DNA of 64,000 nucleotides from Arthrobacter sp. 9V (GTDB lineage Bacteria; Actinomycetota; Actinomycetes; Actinomycetales; Micrococcaceae): assembly GCF_902506065.1 (NCBI RefSeq), contig NZ_LR732912.1, positions 2,599,016 through 2,663,015 on the forward strand, written 5' to 3'. Position 1 is the stretch's first letter. Each line of letters begins with the position of its first letter. Under the pieces are notes generated by a model. It worked only from the letters and a program-made list of their open reading frames with translations. It made no database searches and had not been told where the DNA came from. The translations under genes and the position numbers were made by a program. Of this stretch, positions 26,659 through 36,292 are shown piece after piece.

Positions 26659-27726
26659 TCAGGTAGTCCGTCGACGGTAAAGCAGAGCAGCGAGGGCAAC
26701 TCCCAAAATGAGCGCTGCGCCATTGACCCAATCGTTCACGTACGGGGTAGCTCCAGCCAAGCTCAATCCGTTGTTCAGCACGGCGAGGAAGTAGACGGCA
26801 ATGATAAGGCCCCACACGTTGAACCGACCAGGCTTCACCGAGGCGGCACTGAGGAAGGCAGCAGCAAAGGCGGGAAGCAGAAAGGACGCTCCCACGTTGG
26901 GTGACGCGCCACCGGCACGGGAGACGTAAAGGAACCCACCCACCGCGCAGAGCACACCTCCAACAATGAAAGCTGTCGCACGCAGCCCGTCAGTGCGCAG
27001 ACCCACCAACTTGGCAGCTTCGATGTTGGAGCCGACAGCGGATATCTGGCGTCCAAGCGAGGTGTGGTCCAACATGAAGTAGGTTGACGCAGCGATGGCC
27101 AGCAGCGCAAAGAATATGATCGGCACACCTCCGATCTCGGCGGTTCCGAATGCCGACATAAAGTCCGGGATGTTGGCCGAGACGGCCCTACCACCTGTTT
27201 GCTGGAGGATGACACCCGTGAGGATTGTCCCCATGCCCAACGTAGCGATGACGCCATTGACATGCAGTCGGGTGACGATCACCGCGTTTAGGCCTCCGAC
27301 AACGAGTCCGATGAGCAATGCCAGCCCGAGTGCGCCCAGCGAACTGCCCGTGTCTGTGGCAAACTGCGCCACCATGACCCCGGAAAGTGCGGCGATACTG
27401 CCAACCGAGAGGTCGAATTCCTTAGTCATCAAGGGAAGCAGCACTCCCAGCGAGATCACACCGATCACGACTTGGCTGGACAGAAGAATTTGCAGGTTCG
27501 CCACCGTTGCGAAAGTCGAGGACGTCTCAGGCCAGAACCAAAAGAACAGTGTAATCGCCACCAAGAGAACCACCAGTATGTAAGACTCAAGGAAGCGATT
27601 CAGGCGACCATTTCCCATAGCCCGCCGATTCGCTTTGCGCTCGTGCATCTGCATTTCCGTCCCTGGTGCCACGCTCGCGGTGCCAGAGGCATTACTCGGT
27701 TCGGTCGTTTGCGACGTGTTGTTCAT
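26659..27726 (-). CDS. Sugar ABC transporter permease, RbsC/CUT2 type
   Basis: Integral membrane permease, 355 aa. A polar N-terminal tail of about 45 residues precedes 8-10 hydrophobic segments. The CUT2 mark is 'SVGSIAALSGVMVAQFAT' (about residues 108-125), with 'GLVVGGLNAVIVTRLHVNGV' and the late 'SAASVKPGRFNVWGLIIAV'. The ATG overlaps the upstream ATPase stop by 4 bases. It is the last gene of a two-gene minus-strand operon; the matching receptor gene is on the other strand beyond a LysR gene. Confidence 0.9.
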   Translation of the reverse strand: MNNTSQTTEPSNASGTASVAPGTEMQMHERKANRRAMGNGRLNRFLESYILVVLLVAITLFFWFWPETSSTFATVANLQILLSSQVVIGVISLGVLLPLMTKEFDLSVGSIAALSGVMVAQFATDTGSSLGALGLALLIGLVVGGLNAVIVTRLHVNGVIATLGMGTILTGVILQQTGGRAVSANIPDFMSAFGTAEIGGVPIIFFALLAIAASTYFMLDHTSLGRQISAVGSNIEAAKLVGLRTDGLRATAFIVGGVLCAVGGFLYVSRAGGASPNVGASFLLPAFAAAFLSAASVKPGRFNVWGLIIAVYFLAVLNNGLSLAGATPYVNDWVNGAALILGVALAALLYRRRTT

Positions 27727-29333
27727 AGTGCTTTCTCCTGTGCGTAAACGCTTTTGGTGAGGTTCTCCTCGGTCAAGGGACCATCCACGGCCGAAACGAC
27801 GTTGCCGTCACTGACCACGACAGCGCGGTGCGCCAATGCAGCGAGCTCATCGAAGTCAGAGGAGATCACAAGCACGGCGGTTCCGGCCGCAGCCGCAGCG
27901 CGCACCAAGTCGTGTATTTCATTTCGAGCACCGATATCCACACCCTGGGTCGGTTCATCGAGCAATAGAACCTTCGGGCGACGTTGCATCCATCGGGCGA
28001 GCATCACCTTTTGTTGATTGCCACCTGAAAGCGCAATCAACGGTGTCGAACTGTTGGGGGCAACGACCGCGAACTCCTCGATCTGCTTGTTCGCAGCTTG
28101 CCGCTCACGGGACGGGCTAATCCAGCCGAAGCGCGAGAGCCCGCTCAAGCAGCTGATCGAGAGGTTGTCTGCGATACTCAAATCCGGAAAGGCCGCTTCA
28201 TGCAGCCGGTCTTCAGGGACTAACCCGATGCCGCATTTCATCGCGTCTCGTATTTTGGAAGGTGCCAGAGGTTGACTTCCGATGACCACCTGCAGATCCT
28301 TGCGCGGCACGACACCGAAAATCTGCTTGAGGAGTCGGGAGCGACCGGAGCCCAACAGACCGGCGACGGCGACGATCTCGCCTTTTCGAAGCACAAGCGC
28401 ATCTGAGACCTCCCCATAGGCTATGGCACTCCGCCGGAGCGTCAACACTGGCTCGCTAAGGCACGGCACTTCCCCAGGTTGCCCATGCGTCGACACCTCT
28501 GGTGCCTTCGGTGGAGCCGTGGTGGGGGACAAACTCCCGACAACAACACCAGTAATCCCCGATACCAAGGCGTCATGGGTGATTTCAGCTCCGAACAGGC
28601 GAGCCGCTACCCGGCCATTGCGGAGCACAGTCGCCTCATCGGCGATCGCAGTGACTTCGTCTAGCCGATGGGACACGTAGATGATCGTCTGCCCGTCCGC
28701 GGCATACCGACGAAGCGCATCGAGCAGCAGATCGACCTCATGCTTAGGCAGACTCGCCGTCGGTTCGTCAAGTACGAGCACTCCTCGCTCAGCCGTGTCG
28801 TCCTGGTCCTGCAATGCTCGAGCTATCGCCACCATCATCTGCGTTGCTGCCGACAGTCGGTCCATCGGCGTCTCCGGAGCGACGTTGATCTCGAACCGTT
28901 GGAGCACATCGCGGGCCCGCGCCATTTGGGCTCTCCAAGATATGGACTTCATCGCAGTCAACTCGAACCCACGACTCAGCGCTAAGTTCTCGGCAACCGT
29001 CAGGTCAGGAAAGATGGAGTTCTGCTGGTGCACGAAGTGCAGCCCTGCTGCCTTCGCTCGAGCCGGCGTGTGCGAACGCGCGTCGGACCATTCACGGCCG
29101 AATGCCAAGTGTCCTTGATCAGCCGTCACGATGCCGGCCATGACCTTGATGAACGTGGACTTTCCGGATCCATTCCCGCCCATCAAGGCGTGGATCGCAC
29201 CAGTTGAAACCCCAATGGACACCTCGTTCAAAGCGCGTGTTCCGCCGTAAGTTTTGCTGATGGTCTTAGCGCCCAGCGCCACGGTCGGACTTGTCAAAGC
29301 GTCTCCAAGGCCGAGGTTGATCTGACCTGTCAT
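27723..29333 (-). CDS. Sugar ABC transporter ATPase, RbsA/CUT2 type (two ABC domains)
   Basis: Tandem ATPase, 536 aa. The first cassette has Walker A GGNGSGKST (about residue 53) and Walker B VLVLDEPTASLPKHE; its signature region is degenerate (LSAATQMMVAIARAL). The second cassette has a P-loop-like GLLGSGRSR without the Lys-Ser/Thr, plus a full LSGGNQQKVMLARWM signature and LLLDEPTQGVDIGA. This asymmetry is normal for CUT2 ATPases. It diverges from the LysR gene across 356 bp that must hold its promoter. Confidence 0.92.
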   Translation of the reverse strand: MTGQINLGLGDALTSPTVALGAKTISKTYGGTRALNEVSIGVSTGAIHALMGGNGSGKSTFIKVMAGIVTADQGHLAFGREWSDARSHTPARAKAAGLHFVHQQNSIFPDLTVAENLALSRGFELTAMKSISWRAQMARARDVLQRFEINVAPETPMDRLSAATQMMVAIARALQDQDDTAERGVLVLDEPTASLPKHEVDLLLDALRRYAADGQTIIYVSHRLDEVTAIADEATVLRNGRVAARLFGAEITHDALVSGITGVVVGSLSPTTAPPKAPEVSTHGQPGEVPCLSEPVLTLRRSAIAYGEVSDALVLRKGEIVAVAGLLGSGRSRLLKQIFGVVPRKDLQVVIGSQPLAPSKIRDAMKCGIGLVPEDRLHEAAFPDLSIADNLSISCLSGLSRFGWISPSRERQAANKQIEEFAVVAPNSSTPLIALSGGNQQKVMLARWMQRRPKVLLLDEPTQGVDIGARNEIHDLVRAAAAAGTAVLVISSDFDELAALAHRAVVVSDGNVVSAVDGPLTEENLTKSVYAQEKAL

Positions 29334-29689
29334 GGCCGCTCCCGGTCGGTACTGAGAATCAGCTCACTAATGCCAAAGATCATGGTCAATCATTCCGATC
29401 GGTCTCGCGGATTTGTGCCGGGACCTCCGGCCAGACCGACACCGTTGGTTCCCGAACGTCGTCGCCCAACATCGTCAAGTGCAACTCCACTGAGGCGCCG
29501 GCGTCGAGAAATAGCTACCTGCCATATGAAGATGCATGATCATCCTTGTTCCGGTCGATCACCAACGGTGTCCCGCGGCTGTGTCGGCGGAGGGAGTGGG
29601 CGCGTTGTGGTCATCCCATTCTGGAAGCCCAGCGACGATGAGTCCAACACATGTTTGTCATTGCACCTATCTCATGCCACGATCAATGG
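29334..29689. promoter_or_regulatory. Divergent control region between ABC operon and LysR gene
   Basis: 356 bp without a gene; it must contain the promoters of both flanking genes. No clear palindrome or -10/-35 pair could be fixed by eye. The LysR protein is the natural candidate to bind here. Confidence 0.5.
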
Positions 29690-30577
29690 ATGGATTTGCA
29701 AGGGATGCGTTATGTCGTGGCTGTCGCTGAGGAGGCCAACTTCACGAGGGCGGCCGCCAAGTGCTTTGTGGCACAGTCCGCTTTAAGTCATCGGATTAAA
29801 GCGATGGAAAAAGAGCTTGGCGTCGCCCTGTTCAGCCGCATGAGTAGGCGGGTGGAGCTAACGGCGGCGGGCACAGCGTTCATTTCCGCCGCGCGTGCGT
29901 GCCTCCTGGCAGCGGAGCGCGCCGTGGTCGACGCTGCGGCGGCTGCGGGTCACATTAGGGGGCGTCTGAGGGTGGGAGTAATTCCGACCGTGACCGCCAT
30001 CGATATACCTGCGGCCTTAAAGACGTTTCATCGTGCGCACCCTCAGGTACCAATCGCGCTGCAGATGGCAGGCAGCGAGGAACTCGAGGCGTCGATCATC
30101 CGCGGGGATATGGACATTGCGCTCCTCGGTCTTCCCGAAAATCGCGACCCGCACGGTGTTGCATGGCGCCAATTAGGGTCTGACCGCCTTGTGGCCGTGG
30201 TAAGTCGTGATCACGCTTTGACGCACTTTCGCGAGATCACTCTGAGCGATCTCGCCCAGGAAACGTTTGCGGACTTTCCTGCAGGCACTCCGGCTCGCGC
30301 TGAGAGCGATCAGGCGTTTGCCGCAGCGGGCATCCAGCGTGAAGTAGCTTTTGAGTCGACGGCAATTGGACTCACAATAGATCTGATCCGGCAGAACTTG
30401 GCCATCGCACTTCTACCGTCAAAGTTCGCGCCACAGAACTCACGGAACTCCGCGCTGATAAGCCTTCCGATCAGCGACGGACCGTCTCGTGTCGAGTATC
30501 TGACCTGGAGCAATTTCAATCCGAGTCCTGCATCTCAGGCATTCCTTGCTCTCGTCAATGAGAACGTCGATCTCTAG
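29690..30577 (+). CDS. LysR-family transcriptional regulator
   Basis: Regulator of 295 aa. The start is the ATG giving MDLQGMRYVVAVAEEANFTR, the standard LysR opening; an earlier frame start adds a non-homologous tail. The winged HTH covers residues about 1-60 ('SALSHRIKAMEKELGVALFS'), the linker helix follows, and the effector domain runs from about residue 90 ('RLRVGVIPTVTAIDIPAALK') to the end. It lies between the transporter genes (minus) and the receptor gene (plus) of a CUT2 system, so it probably controls sugar uptake, less usual than a LacI or ROK regulator. Confidence 0.9.
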   Translation: MDLQGMRYVVAVAEEANFTRAAAKCFVAQSALSHRIKAMEKELGVALFSRMSRRVELTAAGTAFISAARACLLAAERAVVDAAAAAGHIRGRLRVGVIPTVTAIDIPAALKTFHRAHPQVPIALQMAGSEELEASIIRGDMDIALLGLPENRDPHGVAWRQLGSDRLVAVVSRDHALTHFREITLSDLAQETFADFPAGTPARAESDQAFAAAGIQREVAFESTAIGLTIDLIRQNLAIALLPSKFAPQNSRNSALISLPISDGPSRVEYLTWSNFNPSPASQAFLALVNENVDL

Positions 30578-31470
30578 GGCCCATCACGTGTTCCAAGGGC
30601 GCTGTTCCTCTCATCGTCAGCGTGGAGATCAGCGGCATGATCGGCCGTCCCCATGTTGAATCCGCTATCGGAATAGGACGCGAAGCTCCAGGCGTTCTTC
30701 GAGAGCGCCATAAGGGACCTCCGGACTAGCCGAAGTCCAAAAAATGACTCTCGCCTAGCGGGTTCTGGGCTGTACGTTACCGTTCCGAGGCGGCAGGCAA
30801 TGGCCCCACTAGGGCCGTCCCGCACTACGATCAACCGCAACCGTGCCCTCGGCGACCCACATCACGTGCCGTCGAACAAGCCTAGAGTCGCGTTACGGGC
30901 CGAGGTTTTTGGCACCTTCTGCCGGTCGATGCAAAGCTGCTCGATAAGCAGGATCTACTTGGTTCGGTCTCCACGCTTAACCCGGTGCACGGTCCTGACC
31001 TACCGGCAGCCCTAAGCGGTTCGTTTTCCCGGGTGAGGTGAGGGCTTTCGTCAGTTGAATGGTGGACTGGTACAACAGTCATCGCCCGCAATGGGGATCG
31101 GCTTTCGCACCCGTCTTTCGCACTATGTCGTCGCCAGCGGCGTCTCAATGAACGCTCATAGAGCTTAGCTGCCCCCCAGCCAAACACCCCAATCGATCCA
31201 GTAGCGTCAATGCCCCCGATCTTGTACCGCCCCACCCCCAGGTGTGGATCAATGACCCGAATAGAACCTCCTTAACAAAGCAGAGCCACACGCCGGTGTC
31301 CTTTGGTGCCCCCAATCAATCTGTATCAGCGATCGGTGTTATGTCAACTATGTATTGGACTCACTGTTTCCGAGATTGCACCATGTGTCTATAGGTCGCA
31401 CGCCATGTGCTGGCGGGTCACGGCCCCTGGCCTTGAACCCTTCAAAATGGCGTGCGTTATCAAAGGAGAA
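30578..31470 (+). other. 893-bp gap before the receptor gene
   Basis: No intact gene. It holds a short IS3-like remnant at 31059 and ends with the leader and AAAGGAGAA ribosome site of the receptor gene. Confidence 0.55.
31059..31118 (+). mobile_element. Possible IS3-type transposase C-terminal remnant
   Basis: Frame text MVDWYNSHRPQWGSAFAP resembles the terminal 'WYN-x-x-RPH' segment of IS3/IS481 integrase-domain transposases. Only about 20 codons; could be chance. Confidence 0.3.
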
Positions 31471-32658
31471 ATGAACATGCATTCGAAACTCTCTCGCCGG
31501 AAGCCCTTGGCCGGCGCTGTTGCCGCGTTGGCTGTGGTGACTGCTCTTGCCAGTTGCGGCACAGGCGTGTCATCGGATGCCAACTCCGCAGACAAGACCA
31601 CCGGGGGCGGCGTCGCCGCCCAGCGCGCCGGGGAGCAGCTCGAGGCTCTCTACGGCAGCGGTACATACCAGGAGCCTGCTAGCGACGGTCCAAAGGGCCA
31701 GAAGGGCTATGACGTCGCGCTCGTGATCGCTGGCGTGCAGACGCCGACCGGCACCAAGGTAGCTGAAGCAGCCCAAGAGGCAACGAAGGTCCTTGGCTGG
31801 GGTCTCTCAATATACGACGGTCAATACAACCCGTCGGAATACCAAGAAGGTATCCGTCAGGCAATCGTGCAGGATGTCGATGCAATCTGGCTCTACTCGA
31901 TCGACTGCCCGTTGGTGCAGACCGCGCTGGACGAGGCTAAGAAGGCCAGCATCCCTGTGTTCTCCCATGAGTCGGCAGACTGCAGTGATGTGGACCCCAA
32001 GTCAGAGTCCTACTTCGAACGAACACTGCCGTTCGCGGAGGGCGACTTCTCCGATTGGGGCCAGGGCTTGGGTGAAGCTCAGGCGATCTGGCTGCTCGCG
32101 AAGCGTGGTGACGAGGCCAATATCATTGAGGTCAGTGTGCCCGAACTGGTTGTGACCAAGGCTGTTTCTGTCGGCTTCAATGCGAAAATGAAGGAGCTGT
32201 GCCCGAAGTGTGAGGTCACCACCGTAGAGGTGCAGACCGCCGACTTCGGTCCCCCGCTGCAGGAAAAAATTGCCACCGCGCTGCTGCGCAACCCCGACGC
32301 TAACGGCCTAGCCCTCTCCTATGATGACTTGGCTACGGCCGGCGGCTCAGCCGCGGTGATGAAGGCAGCACGCAACGACTCGCTGCTCGTGGTGGCTGGC
32401 ACTAACTTCGCACCGACAATGGACCTGATCCGAGACGATAAGGGCTTGGACGCTGGATTCGTGTATGACGAGAACTACGCGGCGTGGGCTGCTGTCGATA
32501 TGATAAACCGGTACTTCGCCGGTGCAGAAAACTCGCCGATCGGTGGTCCGGGACTCGCCGTGGTTGACGCTGACCATGGTTTGGCACCGGAGGGCAAGGA
32601 CTGGACAACGAATATCGACTTCCGGACCGCCTACAAGAACAATTGGGGCGTCTCCTGA
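31471..32658 (+). CDS. Sugar ABC transporter substrate-binding lipoprotein (CUT2/PBP1 type)
   Basis: Extracellular receptor, 395 aa. The ATG at 31471 follows AAAGGAGAA. The signal peptide ends in the lipobox LASCG at about residue 30. The mature part is a periplasmic-binding fold of the ribose/galactose type: 'YDVALVIAGVQTPTGTKVAE' at its start, 'GIRQAIVQDVDAIWLYSID', then 'NGLALSYDDLATAGGSAAVM' in the C-lobe. It presumably serves the permease/ATPase encoded 3.7 kb away on the opposite strand, the only CUT2 membrane components in the window. Confidence 0.9.
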   Translation: MNMHSKLSRRKPLAGAVAALAVVTALASCGTGVSSDANSADKTTGGGVAAQRAGEQLEALYGSGTYQEPASDGPKGQKGYDVALVIAGVQTPTGTKVAEAAQEATKVLGWGLSIYDGQYNPSEYQEGIRQAIVQDVDAIWLYSIDCPLVQTALDEAKKASIPVFSHESADCSDVDPKSESYFERTLPFAEGDFSDWGQGLGEAQAIWLLAKRGDEANIIEVSVPELVVTKAVSVGFNAKMKELCPKCEVTTVEVQTADFGPPLQEKIATALLRNPDANGLALSYDDLATAGGSAAVMKAARNDSLLVVAGTNFAPTMDLIRDDKGLDAGFVYDENYAAWAAVDMINRYFAGAENSPIGGPGLAVVDADHGLAPEGKDWTTNIDFRTAYKNNWGVS

Positions 32659-32663
32659 GAACC

Positions 32664-32707
32664 GGGCTGGGGAGAGCCTTGTCCATTAACAGGGCCTTCC
32701 CCAGCCC
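32664..32707 (+). terminator. Strong hairpin after the receptor gene
   Basis: GGGCTGGGGAGAGCC pairs with GGCCTTCCCCAGCCC (10 outer pairs plus inner GC pairs) 5 bases after the stop. It lacks a T-run, as is common for actinobacterial terminators, and also bounds the convergent esterase pseudogene. Confidence 0.65.
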
Positions 32708-32719
32708 GCGGGTTGTCCA

Positions 32720-34120
32720 GCGCGGTACCGACGAGGAATGCTGATCACGCTGGTCCGGCGGGAGGTGCGAGCACCGATGGAGAACTGCTGGTCCTGTGCG
32801 GGCTGACCGAGATCGGCAGGGATGCTGAGGCCGTCGTCGGCTCTGAGTGTCGTAGCCGCACCGTTGATCACGACAATCTCACCGGCCTATTGCCGGTGAA
32901 CATTGGTGGCGTTGCGATCCGGGTCAAACCACTGCCGGTGACGGTGAACCCGGCACTGCAGGCATCGCGCAGGTCGAGGAATTCCGTGGCTCGGTTGGGG
33001 TCGGCTGTCGCAGACCAGCCGAACGTGTTGAACGTCGGTTCGATGGACCTGTAGTCAAAGTTTGCGGGTGGAGGCACGTTCCGGGAGAAGACATCCGCGA
33101 AGCGGGGCAGAGTGTCAGTAATCTGTTGTTGGAACATCTCAGGGGTGTGACAGCCCCAGCTGTAGGCGCTGTACTTGTGCTGGACACCCAGTTTGATGAG
33201 GGTTTTGTTAAGGTTTGTGTTTCCGGGAAGACAACCCCACTCTCGACGGGGCAACCGTAGGGCGTTAATGGATTTCCCAGTTCTCGGACTCCAGGGACAC
33301 GGTTGCCCGTATAACCTGCAGGTCAAGACTGCCCAGATTCCCAGCGAGGTCTGTGGGTTGTGTCCGGGCCAGATCACCTCGTCAGTGACGCGTGGCCCAT
33401 ATATGGCGTCGGGAAGTGCCGAATCTATTGCCGGGCTGGCGGATGAAACGACGGAACCTGGAGCCCAAATGGTGTCGACGGCCCCCGACAGGCTGGTTCC
33501 GGCAACAAAGAGGTCCGGGTGGCGGCCGGCGAGCATAACGGCTCCGTACCTGCCCATCTAGTCGCCAGGAATGGCCCGGTGCGCGCGGTCATCCTTCGTA
33601 CGGAAGTTCGCGTCAATGAGGGGTACCAGCTGCGTGATGACGAAGGTCTCATACATTGGCGGCCTGTCGGCGCCGTTGTACTCCAGTCGCTCCAGTACCC
33701 GAAATGGTCGGCGGGCGAAATAACGATCGATGGGTAGGAGGCTGTCAGGTCTTCGCCCCTGTACGCGGTACGGAACATTGCCTGGCTACCGTTGGTGCCA
33801 TGCGTTTAGTAGGTGACGGGCCATTCTTGGCCCTCCGTTGTGGCTGCGTACCCACTAGGCAACACCACCTCGATCTTGACCGGCGCGGCGAAGGACGGTG
33901 AGGCGACGGTTAGCTCCATTGTCCGTTGAGTGAGCCATCGCTCGTCGATGATGGTCGCACCCGGCACCGAGGCTGTGCCCGGTGTCGCCGGTAAAATCTT
34001 CGGCGACAGAAACCTGTGCTGACACCAAGGCTGCTGCCATGCTAAGGGCCATTCCAGGCGTCACCAACGGGGTCCGGGTGGGATGGGAACACCGTGAATC
34101 ATGCCGAGAAAAATTTTCAT
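32720..34120 (-). pseudogene. Secreted esterase (PF00756-like) pseudogene, multiple lesions
   Basis: Reading leftwards: an ATG at 34120 with GGAGA upstream begins MKIFLGMIHG; a frame change leads to the signal-like 'MALSMAAALVSAQVSVAEDF'. Another frame carries 'RTMELTVASPSFAAPVKIEV' and PVTY, then a TAA where a codon before THGTNG is expected. The remaining pieces are 'YPSIVISPADHFGYWSDW', the nucleophile region MGRYGAVMLAGRHPDLF (family pattern G-x-S-M-G-G, the Ser region damaged by a frameshift), then 'YSAYSWGCHTPEMFQQQI' and, after another shift near 32880, a beta-type tail 'VVINGAATTLRADDGLSIP'. At least three frameshifts and one nonsense codon make it non-functional. Confidence 0.8.
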
Positions 34121-34477
34121 GAATTTCTCCGAGACGCCGTCGGGTTGGGAATCGTCCATGTGTTCTGAGGGTCGACATGGTCTGTGAGGGTACGGCTGAC
34201 AGGGCTCTCGGAACACGGCCCTGTGTCGGTTGCAGCCGCAGACACGCTCTGGCGGCGCCGTCGCCTGGCGGTTCGACATGAAGCTTGTTAGCGCGCAGCT
34301 TGCGTGGAGTACAACTATCCCGCGAGGAGGCCCGAGGAACAGGCGCCAACGATGTTGGACAGCTGTGCGGGAGTGGGTTAGTGCTAAATAGACTCCCGTC
34401 TCCTAGATTGAAACTGCATAGTCATGCTGAATCCTTGCTGGGTAACGGCTGGTGTGGCGGCGCTTGTCCCGCCGGCC
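34121..34477 (-). other. 357-bp gap
   Basis: No gene or repeat recognised between the alpha/beta-hydrolase gene and the esterase pseudogene. Confidence 0.6.
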
Positions 34478-35302
34478 CTAGTGTGGGGTGGTTGCGTTCA
34501 GGGAGAGGCGCGTGGTTCGGGTGATGATCTCGGCGAAATCGGACCAAAGAGCTCGGGCGATTTCATGCCCCAGGCCCGGATACAGGTGCAGTTCGGCGTG
34601 AGGCAGCTGGTGCCACAGGCGCATTGTCCCTTGGTGTGATATCAGCAGGTCATCCTTGCCGTGAATCAGTGCTGCGGGCACTGTGATTTCAGGTAGCCGT
34701 TCGGTGAGGTCAGGCATCTGCCTGATAGCTTCACGTTGGCGGGGTATGCCGGACTGGTCTGGAGCCCGGTCGTACATTTGACCGGCAAGCTGGCGTTGAG
34801 CGGATTCGTCGTAGCCATAGGACGGTGACATCGTATTCCGGTTGCCCTCCAGAAAGAACTCGATCGCTTCGTCACGGGTCCTCGGAATGAGGATGTCCCC
34901 CTCGAAGACGTTCTCGTTGATGTCCATGCGGGTGGGGGTGGTGTAGAAGAGCACCAGTCCCGCCACCACTTCCGGGTGGTTGAGAGCGACATGTTGGGCG
35001 ATCAAGCCGCCCATTGATTGTCCAACGATAGTCACCTGATCGATGTCGGCGCTGTCGATAACTTCCCTGACGTCGTTAGCCATGTCCGCGATTGTGTATG
35101 TGGTGCCTTCGGGCTCGTGGCGGGAGAGTCCGATATCGCGGTTGTCCATACGCAATACTCGCAGGCCCTTGTCGGTGAGCATGGTGCAGAACTCCTCACG
35201 CCAGCCGATGAGTTGGCCGGTGTATCCCTCGAGGAGAAGGACGGGAGGTCCGTCACATGGGCCCTGGCTGTCCCAGTAAACGCCTGATGTGGTTGTGGGC
35301 AT
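34478..35302 (-). CDS. Alpha/beta-hydrolase
   Basis: Serine hydrolase of 274 aa. Nucleophile elbow VGQSMGG at about residue 95; acid in the GKDD turn near residue 220 and histidine in GLGHE near 245 complete the triad. The oxyanion region is LLLEGYTGQLIGW, followed by 'VLRMDNRDIGLS' near residues 48-60, typical of small-molecule esterases/lactonases. It begins 5 bases after the stop of the glycosidase gene and is the last gene of the LacI-controlled operon. A remnant of a second copy is at 54437. Likely role: hydrolysis of an ester released during breakdown of the imported compound (inference). Confidence 0.88.
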   Translation of the reverse strand: MPTTTSGVYWDSQGPCDGPPVLLLEGYTGQLIGWREEFCTMLTDKGLRVLRMDNRDIGLSRHEPEGTTYTIADMANDVREVIDSADIDQVTIVGQSMGGLIAQHVALNHPEVVAGLVLFYTTPTRMDINENVFEGDILIPRTRDEAIEFFLEGNRNTMSPSYGYDESAQRQLAGQMYDRAPDQSGIPRQREAIRQMPDLTERLPEITVPAALIHGKDDLLISHQGTMRLWHQLPHAELHLYPGLGHEIARALWSDFAEIITRTTRLSLNATTPH

Positions 35303-35307
35303 TTTTT

Positions 35308-36264
35308 CTACGGGATCCTTGCTTCGTTGGGTAGCGTCAACCGGCCGTGATCGACGTTGACGCGGATCGGGTCACAGATTCCGCCGACGAAGGGCTGGGT
35401 TCCGTTGGTGAGTTCGAAAGCCAAGAGGACGGGGTTGCCATCGTGGTCGATTATGCGTCCGCTGTAGAGGCTTGCTCCGCTGAGGTTGGTTGCATGGTCG
35501 AGCTCGATTTCATCGTTCCATGGTGCGGCCCAAGTACCGGTGGTTGCCCCCGTCGAACGCCGTTCGCCGGAGATGACCTGGTCATGGGCGGAGAAAAGGA
35601 TCATCGGCTGCCCATCGATGGTCAACTTCTGAAAGACCTCGAGGTGTGCGAATCCGTGGCGGGGTTCGGTGAGAGGTGGCAGCACGGTCCACGTGAGGAG
35701 GTCGGGTGATGTTGCGTGGCCTACAACGCCGCGGTCGATGGAGAGGCCGGTGTTGGCCCGCGCGGTGATGAGCATGTGCCATAGCCCTGCGTCGTCCCGG
35801 TACACCCACGGGTCACGCCAGGCCTCCTCGGGCCAATCAGAGTCTCCGAGCGTTTCGTACCAGCGCTGGTCGGCGCGCAACGCGAAGGAAGGGACCTTGG
35901 TCCACGTGTGGAGGTCCGTTGACACCGCCATCGTGATGACTTCGATGTTGGAGGTTGTGTCCGCGGAGAGGAACGTGGAACCGGTATAGAACATGAACCA
36001 GGTGCCGTCGTCACCGCGGACAATGGAGCCGGTCCAGGTCGCCGTCGCGTCAACCGACCCGGGGGGCCCGGGATTTAGGACAGCACCGTGTTCTGTCCAG
36101 TTGCTCAGATCCGTGGACGTTGCATGTCCGACGGTGGCATTCCGGTGCCTCAGTTCAGGGTCATCGAGGGATTTGGGCGCCTGTAGGTAGTAAAGGTGGT
36201 GGGTGTTCTCGTGCTGGATGTGCCAGAAGTCCCAGATCCATCGATCAACGGGTGTGAGTGCCAA
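35308..36264 (-). CDS. GH32/GH68-clan five-bladed glycosidase
   Basis: Cytoplasmic glycoside hydrolase, 318 aa, no signal peptide. TTG start at 36264, 6 bases from AGGA. Clan GH-J marks: the N-terminal DRWIWDFWHIQ, whose D12 would be the nucleophile (compare W-D-x-W of GH68); EEAWRDPWVYRDD with the RDP stabiliser; and FAHLEVFQ, with Glu as candidate acid/base. Repeated blade strands read 'GHATSTDLSNWT' and 'GHATSPDLLTWT'. Clan members act on beta-fructosidic bonds (sucrose, fructans), so a sucrose-like core is the best guess; GH43-type activity is an alternative. It lies 28 bases after the HSL esterase gene. Confidence 0.8.
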   Translation of the reverse strand: MALTPVDRWIWDFWHIQHENTHHLYYLQAPKSLDDPELRHRNATVGHATSTDLSNWTEHGAVLNPGPPGSVDATATWTGSIVRGDDGTWFMFYTGSTFLSADTTSNIEVITMAVSTDLHTWTKVPSFALRADQRWYETLGDSDWPEEAWRDPWVYRDDAGLWHMLITARANTGLSIDRGVVGHATSPDLLTWTVLPPLTEPRHGFAHLEVFQKLTIDGQPMILFSAHDQVISGERRSTGATTGTWAAPWNDEIELDHATNLSGASLYSGRIIDHDGNPVLLAFELTNGTQPFVGGICDPIRVNVDHGRLTLPNEARIP

Positions 36265-36292
36265 AATGTGTCCTAACTTGGGCTTTGCAGTA

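Noticed and set aside
30574..30840. 88-codon minus-strand frame after the LysR gene
   Set aside because: Some natural-looking text at its end, but no start, ribosome site or family; left unannotated.
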